Assembly: GCA_016703625.1 (NCBI GenBank)
Contig: JADJBP010000002.1
Location: forward strand, 62,001 to 126,000
From: Chitinophagaceae bacterium
GTDB lineage: Bacteria > Bacteroidota > Bacteroidia > Chitinophagales > Chitinophagaceae
DNA: 64,000 nucleotides
Reading direction: 5' to 3'
In this document: positions 50,275-61,456 of the stretch, piece after piece
Layout of the letters: each line of letters starts with the position of its first letter
Position numbering within the stretch: the stretch's first letter is position 1
Notes under the pieces: generated by a model
What the model was told of the DNA's origin: nothing
Seen by the model: only the letters and a program-made list of their open reading frames with translations
Database searches by the model: none
Position numbers and translations under genes: made by a program

Positions 50275-50336
50275 TATATGTTAAATCTAATGGAAATTAT
50301 TTACCTTGAAAGCTCAACTTTTAACCGGCCAGCTGC

Positions 50337-53300
50337 ATGATAAAAAATTTACTCCTTGCTTTTGTTATAACCTTAAGCTTTTACAATTCCAGTTCACAGA
50401 ATTTATCATACAGTTGTCCGCGTACAATTAATCTATCATGCGGTACGGCCTGCATCACTATTAATGCACAGTTTCCTGACTTAAGGGCATTGGCTGATGA
50501 TTATTCAATAAACAATATTTCAACTACATCAGCCTGTTACCCGGCCGTTGATCCGGGCGTGCCGGGCATTCCAACCAGTATCAGTATTGATGATACCTAC
50601 TCGTCAGTTATCAACCTCCCGTTTACTTTTCCTTTTTATGGGGTTAATTATAACTCCCTTGTTGTAAGCACCAACGGGTATATTAGTTTTGATATAACCA
50701 GGGCCGGGCTTTTCAGCCATTACAGTACCACAGCCGGGGATCTGCCCACAACGGGCTATGACCGGGCTTTGATCATGGGCCCATATCATGATCTGAACCC
50801 TGCATACACAACTTCTCCCACACAGAGAATAGATTATGTGGTAAATGGCAATGCCCCTAACAGAAAATGGGTTTTAAGTTTTTACAGGGTTCCCTTATTT
50901 TTAACCTCATGCCAGAATTTGATCGAGAATACTCACCAGATCATTTTACATGAATCCTCAGGTGTTGTTGAAGTTTCTGTTTTTGATAAACAGATCTGCC
51001 TCAACTGGAATAATGGTAAATCCATGATAGGAATGCAGAATTATAACCGGAACATGGCGATCATGGCACCCGGTAGAAGAGTATCAGACCCACCCTGGGG
51101 CGCCATTGACATGAATGAGACCTGGCGTTTTATTCCAAAGAACGGGGCTGCTTTATACAGAAGTGTAGAATTATTGAATTCGGTTGGTGCAGTTATAGCA
51201 ACAGGAGATACAAGCCGGTTAAATGCAAATACATTTGAATGGAATTTTACAAATGTTTGCCCGCCGCCAAATGTACCTACCCTATATGTTGTAAAAACAA
51301 CCTACCAGAAGATGGATAACACCGGTACTTTTTACAGCCTGGATACGATCAATGTATTGAGGCTAAACTCACTCCCGGCCACCACTACAACAGTTGCTAC
51401 AACCTGCGGTGCAAGTACAGGATCCATAACCGTTACCCCTACGGCAGGTACCAGTCCTTATACCTATACCTTAAATGGGGGAGCACCTGTTACCGTTCCC
51501 GGTGCATATACATTTACCGGCCTGGCTGCAGGGCCCTATGTAGTTGTGGTTGCAGACGCACTTAACTGCGACAGTACCATCAATGTTACCATTACAACCA
51601 CATCAACCATAACAGCCACTATTTCTGCAACACAAACTTCCTGTCCGCTTTCGGCAGATGCTGTAATTACTGTTAATCCCACAAGTGGTACCGCACCATA
51701 TACTTATTCATTAGATGGAGGACCATCGCAGGCAAGTAATGTTTTTACCAATGTTGCAGCCGGTCCCCATACAGTTATTTTTACCGATGCTTTCAGTTGT
51801 ACAGGTACAGTCAGTATAACAGTAGTTGCAGGCAGTACGCCTTTAACAGCCTCTGTCAGCTCTACCCCAACCACCTGCCCTACCCTGAATGACGGAACTA
51901 TAACAGTTACGCCTACCAGCGGAACGGCAGCTTATCAATACAGGCTCGATGGTGGCCCACCACAGGGCAGCAATGTATTTACCAATGTGGCAGCAGGCTC
52001 CCATACCGTGCTGGTCACAGATGTATTTGGATGTACCGGAACTTTCACGGTGACTGTAGCCATGGGATCAAGTTTAACTTCATCCATAAACTCCGCCAAC
52101 CCGCCCTGCTTTAATGTTAATGATGGAACCATAACCATTACCCCTACCAGCGGTACTGCTCCTTATATGTATTCGCTGAACGGCGGACCGGCACAGGCAG
52201 GTAATACATTTACAGGATTAGCTCCCGGATCTTATACCATTGTTTTTACGGATGTCAACGGTTGTACAGGAACCAATTCAGTTACACTAACGGGTAATAC
52301 GGCCATCACGGCAACTGCTGTATTAACCAGCCCGCTATGCAATGGCAATAACAACGGAAGTATCACTTTAAACGCATCGGGTGGAATTGCCCCTTATCAA
52401 TACTCGGCCAATGGCGGCACTACTTACCAGGTGAGTGCTACCTTCAACGGGCTAATAGCAGGCACCTATAATTTTTTGATCAGGGATGTGCTGGGTTGTA
52501 TTTACCCTTTCAGTTTTTCATTGACCGAGCCTGCTACATTAGCAGTATCTGCCTTAACCAATTTTGCAACCTGCCCCAACAACGACGGTAGTATTGTTGT
52601 TACTGCCGGTGGAGGTACCCCTGCCTATGAATATTCCATTGATAACGGTATCAACTATCAAACCGGCAATGTTTTCTCAAACCTGCCATCAGGTAATTAC
52701 AATAATATCAGGGTAAGAGATGCTAATGGTTGTATTACCAATACTACTGCTGTTGTAGTTTTAAATGATACCATGCGGCTTGAACTTGGTGCCGACAGTA
52801 CCATCTGTTTTGGAAGCAGTATTACTTTGATACCGCAAACCAATGTACTGACCGATACTTTTAAATGGACACCGGGAGCCACCTTAAATTATGATACTGC
52901 AAGAACACCCATTGCCTCACCAACCGATACCACAAATATTACCTGACTGCCAAATGGGGAATTTGCCAGCGTACAGACAGTATTACCGTAAATATTTTAC
53001 ATAAACCGGTACCCTTTGCAGGAAATGACACCACGATCTGTTATAAAACAAATGCACAGTTACATGGAAGTGCAGGCAATGTATCAGGTTCAGTAAATTA
53101 TGCATGGAGCCCGCCGGATTCTTTAAACACACCCAATGCGGCCATTACTATTGCAAGGATAGATACCACCCGCAAATTTATACTCACAGTTACCGATAAT
53201 TACGGTTGTAATTTTTCAGTAACCGACAGCATGTGGGTGATCATGATGCCCCCACTGGTGGTATTTGCCGGTAATGATACCAATGCCATACTGGGCAGGC

Positions 53301-53758
53301 CACACCAGTTGCTGGCCAGCGGCGGTACCAATTATGTATGGAGCCCAAGTGGCCCGTTAAACAATCCGTTTATTGCAAACCCGCTCGCTACCATTTTTAA
53401 TGATACCTATTTTCATGTAACGGTTACCGATGCCATTGGCTGTACCGATGATGATGATGTATTTGTAAAAGTATATGAAGGGCCAACCTATTACCTGCCC
53501 AATGCATTTACACCAAACAGCGACGGGCTGAATGATATCTTCCGGCCAATACCTGTTGGCATAAAAAGCACCGATTACTTCAGGATATTTGACCGCTACG
53601 GAGCCATGCTTTTCGAAACCAGGCAATGGATGCAGGGTTGGGATGGAACACTCAAAGGCAAAACCGCAGCTTCCGGTACTTATGTATGGATGATAAAAGG
53701 AATTGATAAAAACGGCGCAGTGGTAGAAATGAAAGGAACTGTAATATTGATCAGGTAA
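50337..53758 (+). CDS. Type IX secreted SprB-repeat protein with CHU_C C-terminus, copy 1 (one frameshift)
   Basis: A surface or secreted protein of about 1140 residues. It has a signal peptide (MIKNLLLAFVITLSFYNSSS), then an N-terminal domain with PFTFPFYGVNYNSLVVSTNGY. Five or six SprB-type repeats of about 70-75 residues follow (GTAPYTYSLDGGPSQASNVF, GCTGTFTVTV), then Ig-like Asn/Thr-rich units (AGNDTTICYKTNA, NYAWSPPDSLNTPNAA) and the gliding-motility type sorting domain (YYLPNAFTPNSDGLNDIFRP, GWDGTLKGK, GTYVWMIKGIDKNG). The break at 52945 is one missing A. It sits in tandem with a paralogue and needs the T9SS for export. Confidence 0.92.
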
Positions 53759-53853
53759 AACAACGGCTTTGCAAACAGGCCCATGTTAAGTTTAGTAATA
53801 ATCTGAAGGAATTTATATACCTTTAGCCACACTATTATCATACCCGGATTACG

Positions 53854-56348
53854 ATGAAAAAATTATTACTGCTAAGTGCTGTTTTACTGTTATTTTCCTT
53901 TTTCAAGTCATCTGCCCAGTCATGTTTTAATGTTGCTGCAGGAAATGACACAACCATTGCCTGTACCCAATCATGTCTTGACCTTAAAGCAAGGATACCC
54001 GATGTAAGAACAACGGATGATTACCAGGTTGTACAAATACCATATGCACCCTTTCCATATATTAATGCAACCGGCATCGAATTTAACCCTATTTACCAGG
54101 ACGACCGTTACTCCAGTGCAATTACGCTTCCGTTTATTTTTTGTTTTTACGGGCAAAACTATTCAAGCTGTGTGGTGGGTACAAATGGCATTTTAACTTT
54201 TGACCCCATTAATGCAAATACCTACAATGCATATATTCTTGATCAAATGATCCCTTATGCAGGGGTGCTCCTGATGATGGCAACATTTCTTATTATCCAA
54301 GGGCTTCTATCATGGGGCCATACCATGACATAGATCCTGAAAACGGGCTTCAACCCTGGAACAGGAAAATGGAGTATATCATTACGGGTACAGCTCCATG
54401 CAGAAAATTTATTCTTAATTTTCACCGGGTTCCCTATTATGGATGTATTACCGACAGCACAAATGTTACCACACAGCAAATGGTATTATATGAAGGCACC
54501 GGGATCATAGATATTTTTATTGAAAACAAGCCATTTGCCTGTGGAGCAAGTACCAATAATGGCACAGCCATTTTAGGCATTCAGAATTGGAACCAGGATC
54601 AGGCTGTTGCAGTACCCGGCAGAAATAATACAGTTTGGAGTGCAGTTAGGGAAGGATGGCGTTTTGTACCAAGTGGTACCAATACCTTATTAAACCGTGT
54701 TGAATTATATAAAAACGGGGCACTGGTTTCAACCGGTACCACAACACCCGTTGGTAATGGCGAACTGGAGGCTTTATTCACAAACATATGCCAGCCGGAA
54801 GACAGTATGAGCTACACGGTAAGAGCTTTTTATCAAAAGTGTGATAACCCGGCGATCGAAACAGAAGGTTCGGATACCATCATTGTTTACAAAGCATTAG
54901 CACCTGTTGTTACTGATATCGTTAACCCGGTATGTAATGGAAATCTCGGTACAATTACAGTTGCTGCACCATACAATCCTCCAAATTTTGAATACTCAAT
55001 TGATGGAGGCATAAACTGGCAGACCTTTAATGTATTTAATGTTCTGGCAGGCACCTATACCATTACTGCCAGGTTAATTGGCAGTACATGCACTAGTTCA
55101 CAAACCATTACCGTTACACAGCCAACACCTTTCCAATCATTTGCTACAACTGCAGATGTTACCTGCATCAATAATAATGGAAGTATTACTGTTACTTCTA
55201 CAGGCGGCACATTACCTTATGAATTTTCTATAGATGCAGGTATAACCTGGCAGTCTTCAAATGTATTTAATAATTTACCTGGCGGTAATTATACCATCAG
55301 GGCAAGGGATGCCAATAACTGTTTGAATTTTTTTCCGGGTATCATATCTGTTATCGACACCATGCGCCTGGAACTTGGGCCGGACAGCACCATCTGTTTT
55401 GGCAGCAGCATTACATTAATTCCGCAAACCAATACATTAACCGATACGTTTAAATGGACACCGGCTGCCACATTGAATTTCGACACCGCCAGGAATCCCA
55501 TTGCATCGCCAACAGATACCACCACCTATTATTTAACCGCCAAATGGGGTACCTGCCAGCGAACAGATACGGTTACCATAAACGTTTTACACAAACCCGT
55601 ACCCTTTGCAGGAAATGATACCACGATCTGTTATAAAACAAACGCTACATTATCCGGCAGCGCTTCCAATTTATCAGGCACGGTAAATTATGCCTGGAGC
55701 CCGCCTGACTCATTGAATACACCCAATGCAGCCAGTACCATTGCTAGAATGGATACCACCCGTAAATTTACGTTAACCGTTACTGATAATTATGGCTGTA
55801 ATTTTTCGGTGACCGACAGTATGTGGGTGATCATGATGCCGCCGCTTGTAGTATTTGCCGGTAATGATACCAATGCCATCCTGGGCAGGCCGCACCAGAT
55901 GCAGGCCAGCGGCGGTACCAATTATGTCTGGAGCCCAACCGGCCCCTTAAACAATCCCTTTATTGCAAACCCGCTGGCAACCCTGTATAACGACACTTAT
56001 TTTCATGTACTCGTAACCGATGCCATCGGCTGTACCAATGATGATGATGTATTTGTAAAAGTGTATGAAGGGCCAACCTATTACGTGCCCAATGCATTTA
56101 CACCAAACGGCGATGGGCTGAATGATATTTTCCGGCCTACACCTGTTGGTATACAAAGTACCGATTACTTCAGGATATTTGACCGCTACGGATCGATGAT
56201 GTTTGAAACGAGGCAATGGATGCAGGGCTGGGATGGAACGCTCAAAGGCAAACCGGCATCCTTAGGCACTTATGTGTGGATGATAAAAGGTATAGACAAA
56301 AACGGTGCTGTGGTAGAAATGAAAGGAACGGTTATTTTGGTAAGATAA
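53854..56348 (+). CDS. Type IX secreted SprB-repeat protein with CHU_C C-terminus, copy 2 (one frameshift)
   Basis: Tandem paralogue, about 832 residues. It has a signal peptide (MKKLLLLSAVLLLFSFFKSS), a similar N-domain (TLPFIFCFYGQNYSSCVVGTNG with TLPF and GTNG shared), two SprB-like repeats (PYEFSIDAGITWQSSNVF) in place of five or six, the same AGNDTTICYKTNA/WSPPDSLNTPNAA units and the CHU_C sorting domain. The frames meet near 54310 in the GPYHDIDP motif. Its last 250 or so residues are almost the same as in copy 1, while the N-terminal part has diverged. Confidence 0.92.
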
Positions 56349-56397
56349 TAATGGTAAGGTGTCTGACGGCTTAGAGCCGTCTTGGCTCCTACGGAAT

Positions 56398-57981
56398 TCA
56401 CCCACCCGTTTCCGCATCCAGCACTTCAATTGTTCTTTTATAATAGGCATAGGCTTCTTCCCGGGAAGTACCAATGCAAACCATGCCCATTTTTCCATAC
56501 TGTGATAAAGCGCCGATCATATGAAACATCACGCCCTTTTGTGCTGCCCCGTCAAAATGCAGTCCATGAAACATGGCAATATCGATCAGGTCCTGCGGGG
56601 TTAAACCTTTATAGGAATCACTGTGCACATTGTCGGATGCAAAATAATAAAGCTGCTGTTTATTGGGCGTTTCAAAAATACCGGTAGCCTCATCATAATG
56701 ACCGTTTGTTAAGAACTGCAGCATCAAAAACGGATGCGTGGTACCTCCCTTCCGCAGGTTGATCTCAATAGCGTAGTGTTTCCAGGCATCCTTTTCCTTT
56801 ACCGAAATAAAATCAATACTGAACCTGCCCAGCACTCCCTGGTTCTTCAACACTTCAGCAATTGATTTAGCCATAATGGCTATTTCTGTTCGGTAACTTT
56901 CATCAGCCGGGAAATGGGCACCCACAAAAACCTGCCCGTTTTCACCACTTAAAACCTGGTCATGCGTAGATATGATATCCACATCACCCCTGGGATTGAT
57001 CCGGCACTGTACCGATGGCGAGGTTTTTTCATCGCCTTCCACAAAAGCCTCAACAATGCCTTCCATCAGTTCAAATTTTTCCAGGAACATTTTAATACTC
57101 AGGTCCTTGGCAACAGGTACCATGGCCTTATAAAGATTATGATGTATCCAGTCGAACATTTTTTTACCCGATAATTTTGCAGGATACCTGATCACCGCGT
57201 TACCATCTCCAGAAAAGCCGTCATTTAATTTAATGACCGCTTTTTTAATATCGGGATGCATATCCTTTAATGCCGAAACGGCATGTACAATATCATCATA
57301 ACAGGTAAGGTTCTCTGCACCGGGCGGCATGGGAACACCTGCTTTCATAAAAGCCCTGCGGCTGCCGCTTTTTGTACCCAGGTAAACTAATGATGGATCA
57401 CAGCCATAAATGGGGATACCCAGGTGAACCGCTAAAGTACGTTCCAGTGCTGTTGTATTAAAACAGGCGATATGGGCCACATTACATTCCGGGATAGCCT
57501 GTTTTATTCTTTCGATCAACCTTGGCCGTTGCAATATTTTTTCTGTAAGGGGCATGGGCGAAGAATCATAACAACTGATCAGGGTTAACCGCTCCCTTGC
57601 ATGAAAACCGGTAATGCCGGGCAACAGGTGTAAATAATAATCAATTATAACCGGGTCGATGGGCATGCTGCTCACATAAACCACGTTGGCCCTGGGCATG
57701 CGCAGCAACATCAGCAAACAGAGCAGCCTTTCTTCATAATGCAAGGCCCCGGTAACCTTTGCCAGCACTTCCTGGTCGAGTGAAAGGCTTGGGATCACAA
57801 CAATGGTCTTACGTGCCAGGTTATCCGGGAAAAACAATTCAAACTGGTTGCTCAGGTCCTGCTGTATTTTAGCAAATTCTTCCAGCTCGGCTGCTGAACC
57901 GGGTTTGGGTTTGCAGTCTCTGCAATGCTTAAAGAATAACCGGTCAGGGTTTATATCCAGGTCATGATTTTGCATATGCAT
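56398..57981 (-). CDS. ATP-grasp peptide ligase, PGM1-related
   Basis: A 527-residue intact protein. Residues 1-190 form an N-terminal domain with NLARKTIVVIPSLSLDQEVL and VYVSSMPIDPVIIDYYLHLL, and the ATP-grasp fold follows: GIPIYGCDPSLVYLGTKSGS, given as GIPIYGCDPS, KSGSRRAFMKAGVPMPPG, the P-loop-like KKAVIKLNDGFSGDGNAV, EAFVEGDEKTSPSVQ, and metal-binding GRFSIDFIS and AIEINLRKGGTTHPF. It matches the PGM1 peptide-ligase relatives (pheganomycin type), which join carboxylate and amine substrates using ATP. It is transcribed divergently from the amidotransferase gene. Substrate unknown. Confidence 0.85.
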   Translation of the reverse strand: MHMQNHDLDINPDRLFFKHCRDCKPKPGSAAELEEFAKIQQDLSNQFELFFPDNLARKTIVVIPSLSLDQEVLAKVTGALHYEERLLCLLMLLRMPRANVVYVSSMPIDPVIIDYYLHLLPGITGFHARERLTLISCYDSSPMPLTEKILQRPRLIERIKQAIPECNVAHIACFNTTALERTLAVHLGIPIYGCDPSLVYLGTKSGSRRAFMKAGVPMPPGAENLTCYDDIVHAVSALKDMHPDIKKAVIKLNDGFSGDGNAVIRYPAKLSGKKMFDWIHHNLYKAMVPVAKDLSIKMFLEKFELMEGIVEAFVEGDEKTSPSVQCRINPRGDVDIISTHDQVLSGENGQVFVGAHFPADESYRTEIAIMAKSIAEVLKNQGVLGRFSIDFISVKEKDAWKHYAIEINLRKGGTTHPFLMLQFLTNGHYDEATGIFETPNKQQLYYFASDNVHSDSYKGLTPQDLIDIAMFHGLHFDGAAQKGVMFHMIGALSQYGKMGMVCIGTSREEAYAYYKRTIEVLDAETGG

Positions 57982-58051
57982 ACCAATTATGAATATACAA
58001 GTTGCTCATAAAAACAGGATTTATTCATGAGTTTTGTCATATACTGTTAAG

Positions 58052-58062
58052 AATTTTGTCAG
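58052..58062 (-). promoter_or_regulatory. CTGACAAAATT upstream of the ATP-grasp ligase
   Basis: On the minus strand CTGACAAAATT lies 71-81 bases before the ligase ATG, with a second copy-like ATGACAAAACT at 58039-58029. The same 11 bases occur 64-74 bases upstream of dnaK. A shared regulator or sigma factor is a guess. Confidence 0.35.
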
Positions 58063-58128
58063 TTAATCCGGATATGAGCCATTTGCATAATTTTTTTAAT
58101 TCACAGTACGTTAGTAAATTGTAAACTG

Positions 58129-58144
58129 CAGGCCACAAGGCCTG
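58129..58144. promoter_or_regulatory. Palindrome CAGGCC-N4-GGCCTG in divergent promoter region
   Basis: A perfect six-base inverted repeat sits between the divergent ligase and amidotransferase genes, 15 bases upstream of the -7 box TATCTTTG. That is the place for an operator overlapping the -33 region. No adjacent regulator gene is present. Confidence 0.4.
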
Positions 58145-58158
58145 ATTTTAAAAACTGT

Positions 58159-58166
58159 TATCTTTG
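58159..58166 (+). promoter_or_regulatory. Amidotransferase -7 box TATCTTTG
   Basis: TATCTTTG is the same box as for argS. It ends three bases before the ATG at 58170, so the mRNA should be leaderless or nearly so. This also fixes the start at MNWTEKK and not at the upstream TTG. Confidence 0.6.
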
Positions 58167-58169
58167 TAT

Positions 58170-58946
58170 ATGAATTGGACCGAAAAGAAACCCATCCGTG
58201 TTGCCATTTTGGATATGAATGAAGGTTTTATCAATCAGGGTATGCGTTGTATCCGCGAGATCCTGAACCAGTTCGGTGAAAACAGTCATGTGGATCTAAG
58301 CTGGGATGAATTTGAAGTGCGCCTTGAAAAACAGGTCCCCGATCTCAGTTACGACATCTATATTTCCAGCGGCGGCCCGGGCAGTCCGCTTGAAAGTGAA
58401 GGAAATGAATGGGAGCAGGTATATTTTGGCTGGCTAAGTAAAGTGGAACACTGGAACAGCAACCCGGCGCATGGTAAAAAAAAAGCATGTTTTCTTTATA
58501 TGTCATTCCTTTCAACTGGTTTGCAGGCATTATAATATTGCCACGATCAGCAAAAGAAAAAGTACTGCTTTCGGTATCTTCCCTACACACCTGTTGGATG
58601 ATGGCAAAAACGAGGTTATTTTTGATGGCTTAAGAGACCCGTTTTTTCGGTTGACAGCAGGGATTACCAGGTGATTGAACCCAATCACAATAAGTTACAC
58701 GATATGGGTGCTTCCATACTGGCCATAGAAAAAGACAGGCCGCATGTGCCGCTGGAAAGAGCCATTATGGCCATCCGGTTCAACGAAAATATGATCGGTA
58801 CCCAGTTTCATCCCGAAGCCGATGCCATCGGTATGAGCCTGCACTTACAGACAGAAGACAAGAAAAAGACGGTTATTGAAAATTATGGAAAAGAAAAATG
58901 GCAATCCATGATCGACCATTTGAATGACCCTGAAAAGATCATGTGA
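58170..58946 (+). CDS. Class I glutamine amidotransferase (frameshifted)
   Basis: A GMP-synthase-like GATase I domain of about 259 residues: MNWTEKKPIRVAILDMNEGF, oxyanion motif ISSGGPGSP, nucleophile elbow FFICHSFQL (Cys), and IGTQFHPEAD with catalytic His and Glu. Breaks at about 58480 and 58655 join FLYM-type and IEPNHNKLHD segments. It would hydrolyse glutamine and pass ammonia to an acceptor enzyme; no synthetase domain is fused. The neighbours are ATP-grasp ligases (one divergent, one co-directional), so it may supply ammonia for amide formation. Confidence 0.85.
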
Positions 58947-59088
58947 CCTATGCACATATCCTGCCCAATTTTTTATACCACGCAGTGGGGAGCCTGCAGC
59001 CGGTTGAAGTGTAAGATGCCTTTTATTTAATGAATTTTTATGGCTATTTTTATTCTTAATAAAAGAATAATCCAAAGCTGTATTAAAC

Positions 59089-60300
59089 ATGATAAAAGCA
59101 TTAAGAAAAAAATTCAACGAAAATTTTACCAAAGAGAAATATGAAGCCTATATGGGTGAACTGGAGAACCTGCACCCCGGAGCGCTGGACTTCAGGAATG
59201 CGGAGACACCCGTATTTGTGCCTAAAGATTTTACATCAAAAATGCTGAATGCCTGTGAAGACATCATTGATGTAATTGTTGACCCCAAATTTATTTCCCT
59301 TACTGACCGGGGCATACCTGCCAATATAAAAGTGCCCAATGAAAACCCGCATACCGAATTCCTGGTCTTTGATTTTGGTATCTGCGAAAATGAAAAAGGA
59401 GAACTGGAACCGCAGCTGATCGAGATGCAGGGATTCCCTACCCTGTATGCATTCCAGGCATTTCATACAGAATTAACTGCTGCGTATGCAGATCTGCCTG
59501 ATAATTTTTCGGCTTATTTAAACGGGTACACCAAAGAAACCTATGTACAATTGCTGAAAGATATTATTGTTGGCGACCTGGCTCCGGAGCAGGTGATATT
59601 GCTGGAGATATTTCCCGAAATGCAGAAAACAAGGATCGATTTTTATTGTACCGAACAGCTGATCGGCATTAAAACGGTTTGCCTAACGAAAATATTTGCC
59701 GAAGGCAATTCCTTATTTTATGAGAACAACGGCGTTAAAACACCCATCAAAAGAATTTATAACCGGCTTATTTTTGATGACCTGCAAAAGCAGGAAGACC
59801 TCGGCGAGATCGTGGATCTTACCAAACCCTATGATGTGGAATGGGCACCGCATCCCAACTGGTTTTACCGCATCAGTAAATTCACTTTGCCTTTTATTGA
59901 AAATCCCTATGTACCACAGACTTATTTTTTAAATGAATTAAAACAAATGCCCGCCGACCTGGAGAATTATGTTTTAAAACCCCTGTTCTCTTTTGCAGGT
60001 ATGGGAGTGGTGATCGATGTAACCAAAGAAGATATTGATGCCGTAAAAGACCCGGAGAACTGGATCTTGCAAAAAAAGGTGAAATATGCCGGGGTTATTG
60101 AAACGCCCGATGAGCCGGCCAAAGCTGAGATACGTTTATTTTATTTCTGGAAAAAAGAATGGGACAGGCCAAAAGCGGTGCACAACCTGGCCAGGTTAAG
60201 CAAGGGAAAAATGATCGGCACCCGTTACAATAAAAATAAAGAATGGGTTGGCGGCAATGTGGCTTTTTTTGAAACGGAAAGCCTATATATTGAGCATTGA
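59089..60300 (+). CDS. ATP-grasp-like protein, unknown substrate
   Basis: A 403-residue intact protein. The C-terminal part has the ATP-binding layout of ATP-grasp enzymes: ENYVLKPLFSFAGMGVVIDV (Lys and Gly-rich loop), WILQKKVKYAGVIETPDEPA and a Glu/Arg strand EIRLFYFWKKEW, then WVGGNVAFFE. The N-terminal half has QLIEMQGFPTLYAFQAFHTE. It resembles conserved Bacteroidota proteins found beside a class I amidotransferase; I do not know a characterised member. The gene lies 142 bases after the amidotransferase and 143 before the next unknown gene. The ATP-grasp assignment is inference from motifs. Confidence 0.55.
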   Translation: MIKALRKKFNENFTKEKYEAYMGELENLHPGALDFRNAETPVFVPKDFTSKMLNACEDIIDVIVDPKFISLTDRGIPANIKVPNENPHTEFLVFDFGICENEKGELEPQLIEMQGFPTLYAFQAFHTELTAAYADLPDNFSAYLNGYTKETYVQLLKDIIVGDLAPEQVILLEIFPEMQKTRIDFYCTEQLIGIKTVCLTKIFAEGNSLFYENNGVKTPIKRIYNRLIFDDLQKQEDLGEIVDLTKPYDVEWAPHPNWFYRISKFTLPFIENPYVPQTYFLNELKQMPADLENYVLKPLFSFAGMGVVIDVTKEDIDAVKDPENWILQKKVKYAGVIETPDEPAKAEIRLFYFWKKEWDRPKAVHNLARLSKGKMIGTRYNKNKEWVGGNVAFFETESLYIEH

Positions 60301-60443
60301 AAATTGTCTACAGGATGCTGTGCAAACGTTGTGTATTGATTATTTTATTTTTACACGATCAGTTTTAAATATTCAATACCCAACTCCAAATAATCAATAT
60401 TCATTTAATAAAAATTTCGTTTAAAAAATTAAAAATACGACCG

Positions 60444-61453
60444 ATGAAAAAAGGCGCAGCAAGATTTGATCATTACCTCAACCAGTTCGCAGAACTGCTG
60501 ACTTTATCTTCCAAACAAAAAAATCCTGCCCTGTGGCTTTACCAGCATGGTGCCCGCACGCCATTGTTCATGCTGGAAGGGCTGGCAAGGGTATATGCCG
60601 GGCTGCACAACAAAAAAAAATTCGGCAAATTAAAAGATCAGTTCAAGGTACTGGAAGATGCCATTGGTGCCATTGATTATTATGATGCCTTTGCAAAAGA
60701 ATTTGCCAGGGATAAAAAGATACCCACAACCATCAAAAGCTATATCCTGGCACAAAGCCGTGAAAAATACAGAGCCTGAACGAGATACTCACAGAAAAAG
60801 AATGGATAAGCGTTGACAATTCCCGTATCGGTAAAATAAGAAAAAAACTGGCCGGGGCTGAATGGCTTACTGAAAGGGACGAGATAGAACGAATGCACGT
60901 GTTTTATTCAACCGCTGTAAAAAGTTTACTCAACTCCATGAATGAAAAGAATTTTCATTTTGATAATGTGGAAGCAGATATCCATGAAATAAGAAGGGAC
61001 CTGCGCTGGCTAAGCATTTACCCGCAGGCACTGGGAGGCTGCATACAATTAAATAAGGCGAAAACTACGCCCAAATACCTGGCCAAATACGCAACCAAAG
61101 AGATCACCGGTTCGCCATTCAATATCATGCCCGATGCAGGCAACTGCAAACATTTCCTGCTGCTTGATAAAAGCCGTTTCTACGCATTAAGCTGGTTGAT
61201 CGCAGAACTCGGAAAACTTAAAGACACCGGTCTACGCGTTGTGGTGATAGAAGAAGCGATCTTACAAACAACCCCACAGGGCAAAGCAGGCAAAACTGCT
61301 GAAGCGGATGCACTTAAAAAAACATACCACTTGCTGGGGCCAAAGCAACCCAAACAACAGCAGCTACTAGATGAAGCCGAGATCATCTGTAAAACTTATT
61401 TTAAGGAAAAGAACCTGGAATTGTTAATAACCGGGGAAGCAACTGTTAAATGA
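60444..61453 (+). CDS. Unknown helical protein (one frameshift)
   Basis: About 336 residues once the break near 60776 is bridged (SREKYR then LNEILTEKEWISV). Mostly alpha-helical and basic, with FDHYLNQFAELLTL, ARTPLFMLEGLARVYAGL, KLKDQFKVLEDAIGAIDYYD, DIHEIRRDLRWLSIYPQAL and a C-terminal EAEIICKTYFKEKNLELLITG. The pattern of paired helices with conserved R, H and D residues faintly recalls CHAD-type phosphate-binding domains, but I do not assign it. It is the last gene of the plus-strand cluster with the amidotransferase and ATP-grasp-like protein and convergent with the TonB receptor. Confidence 0.55.
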
Positions 61454-61456
61454 TCC

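Noticed and set aside
59050..59070. Small palindrome TTATTCTT-N5-AAGAATAA before the ATP-grasp-like gene
   Set aside because: A/T-only stem in an A/T-rich spacer with no promoter match; could be chance.
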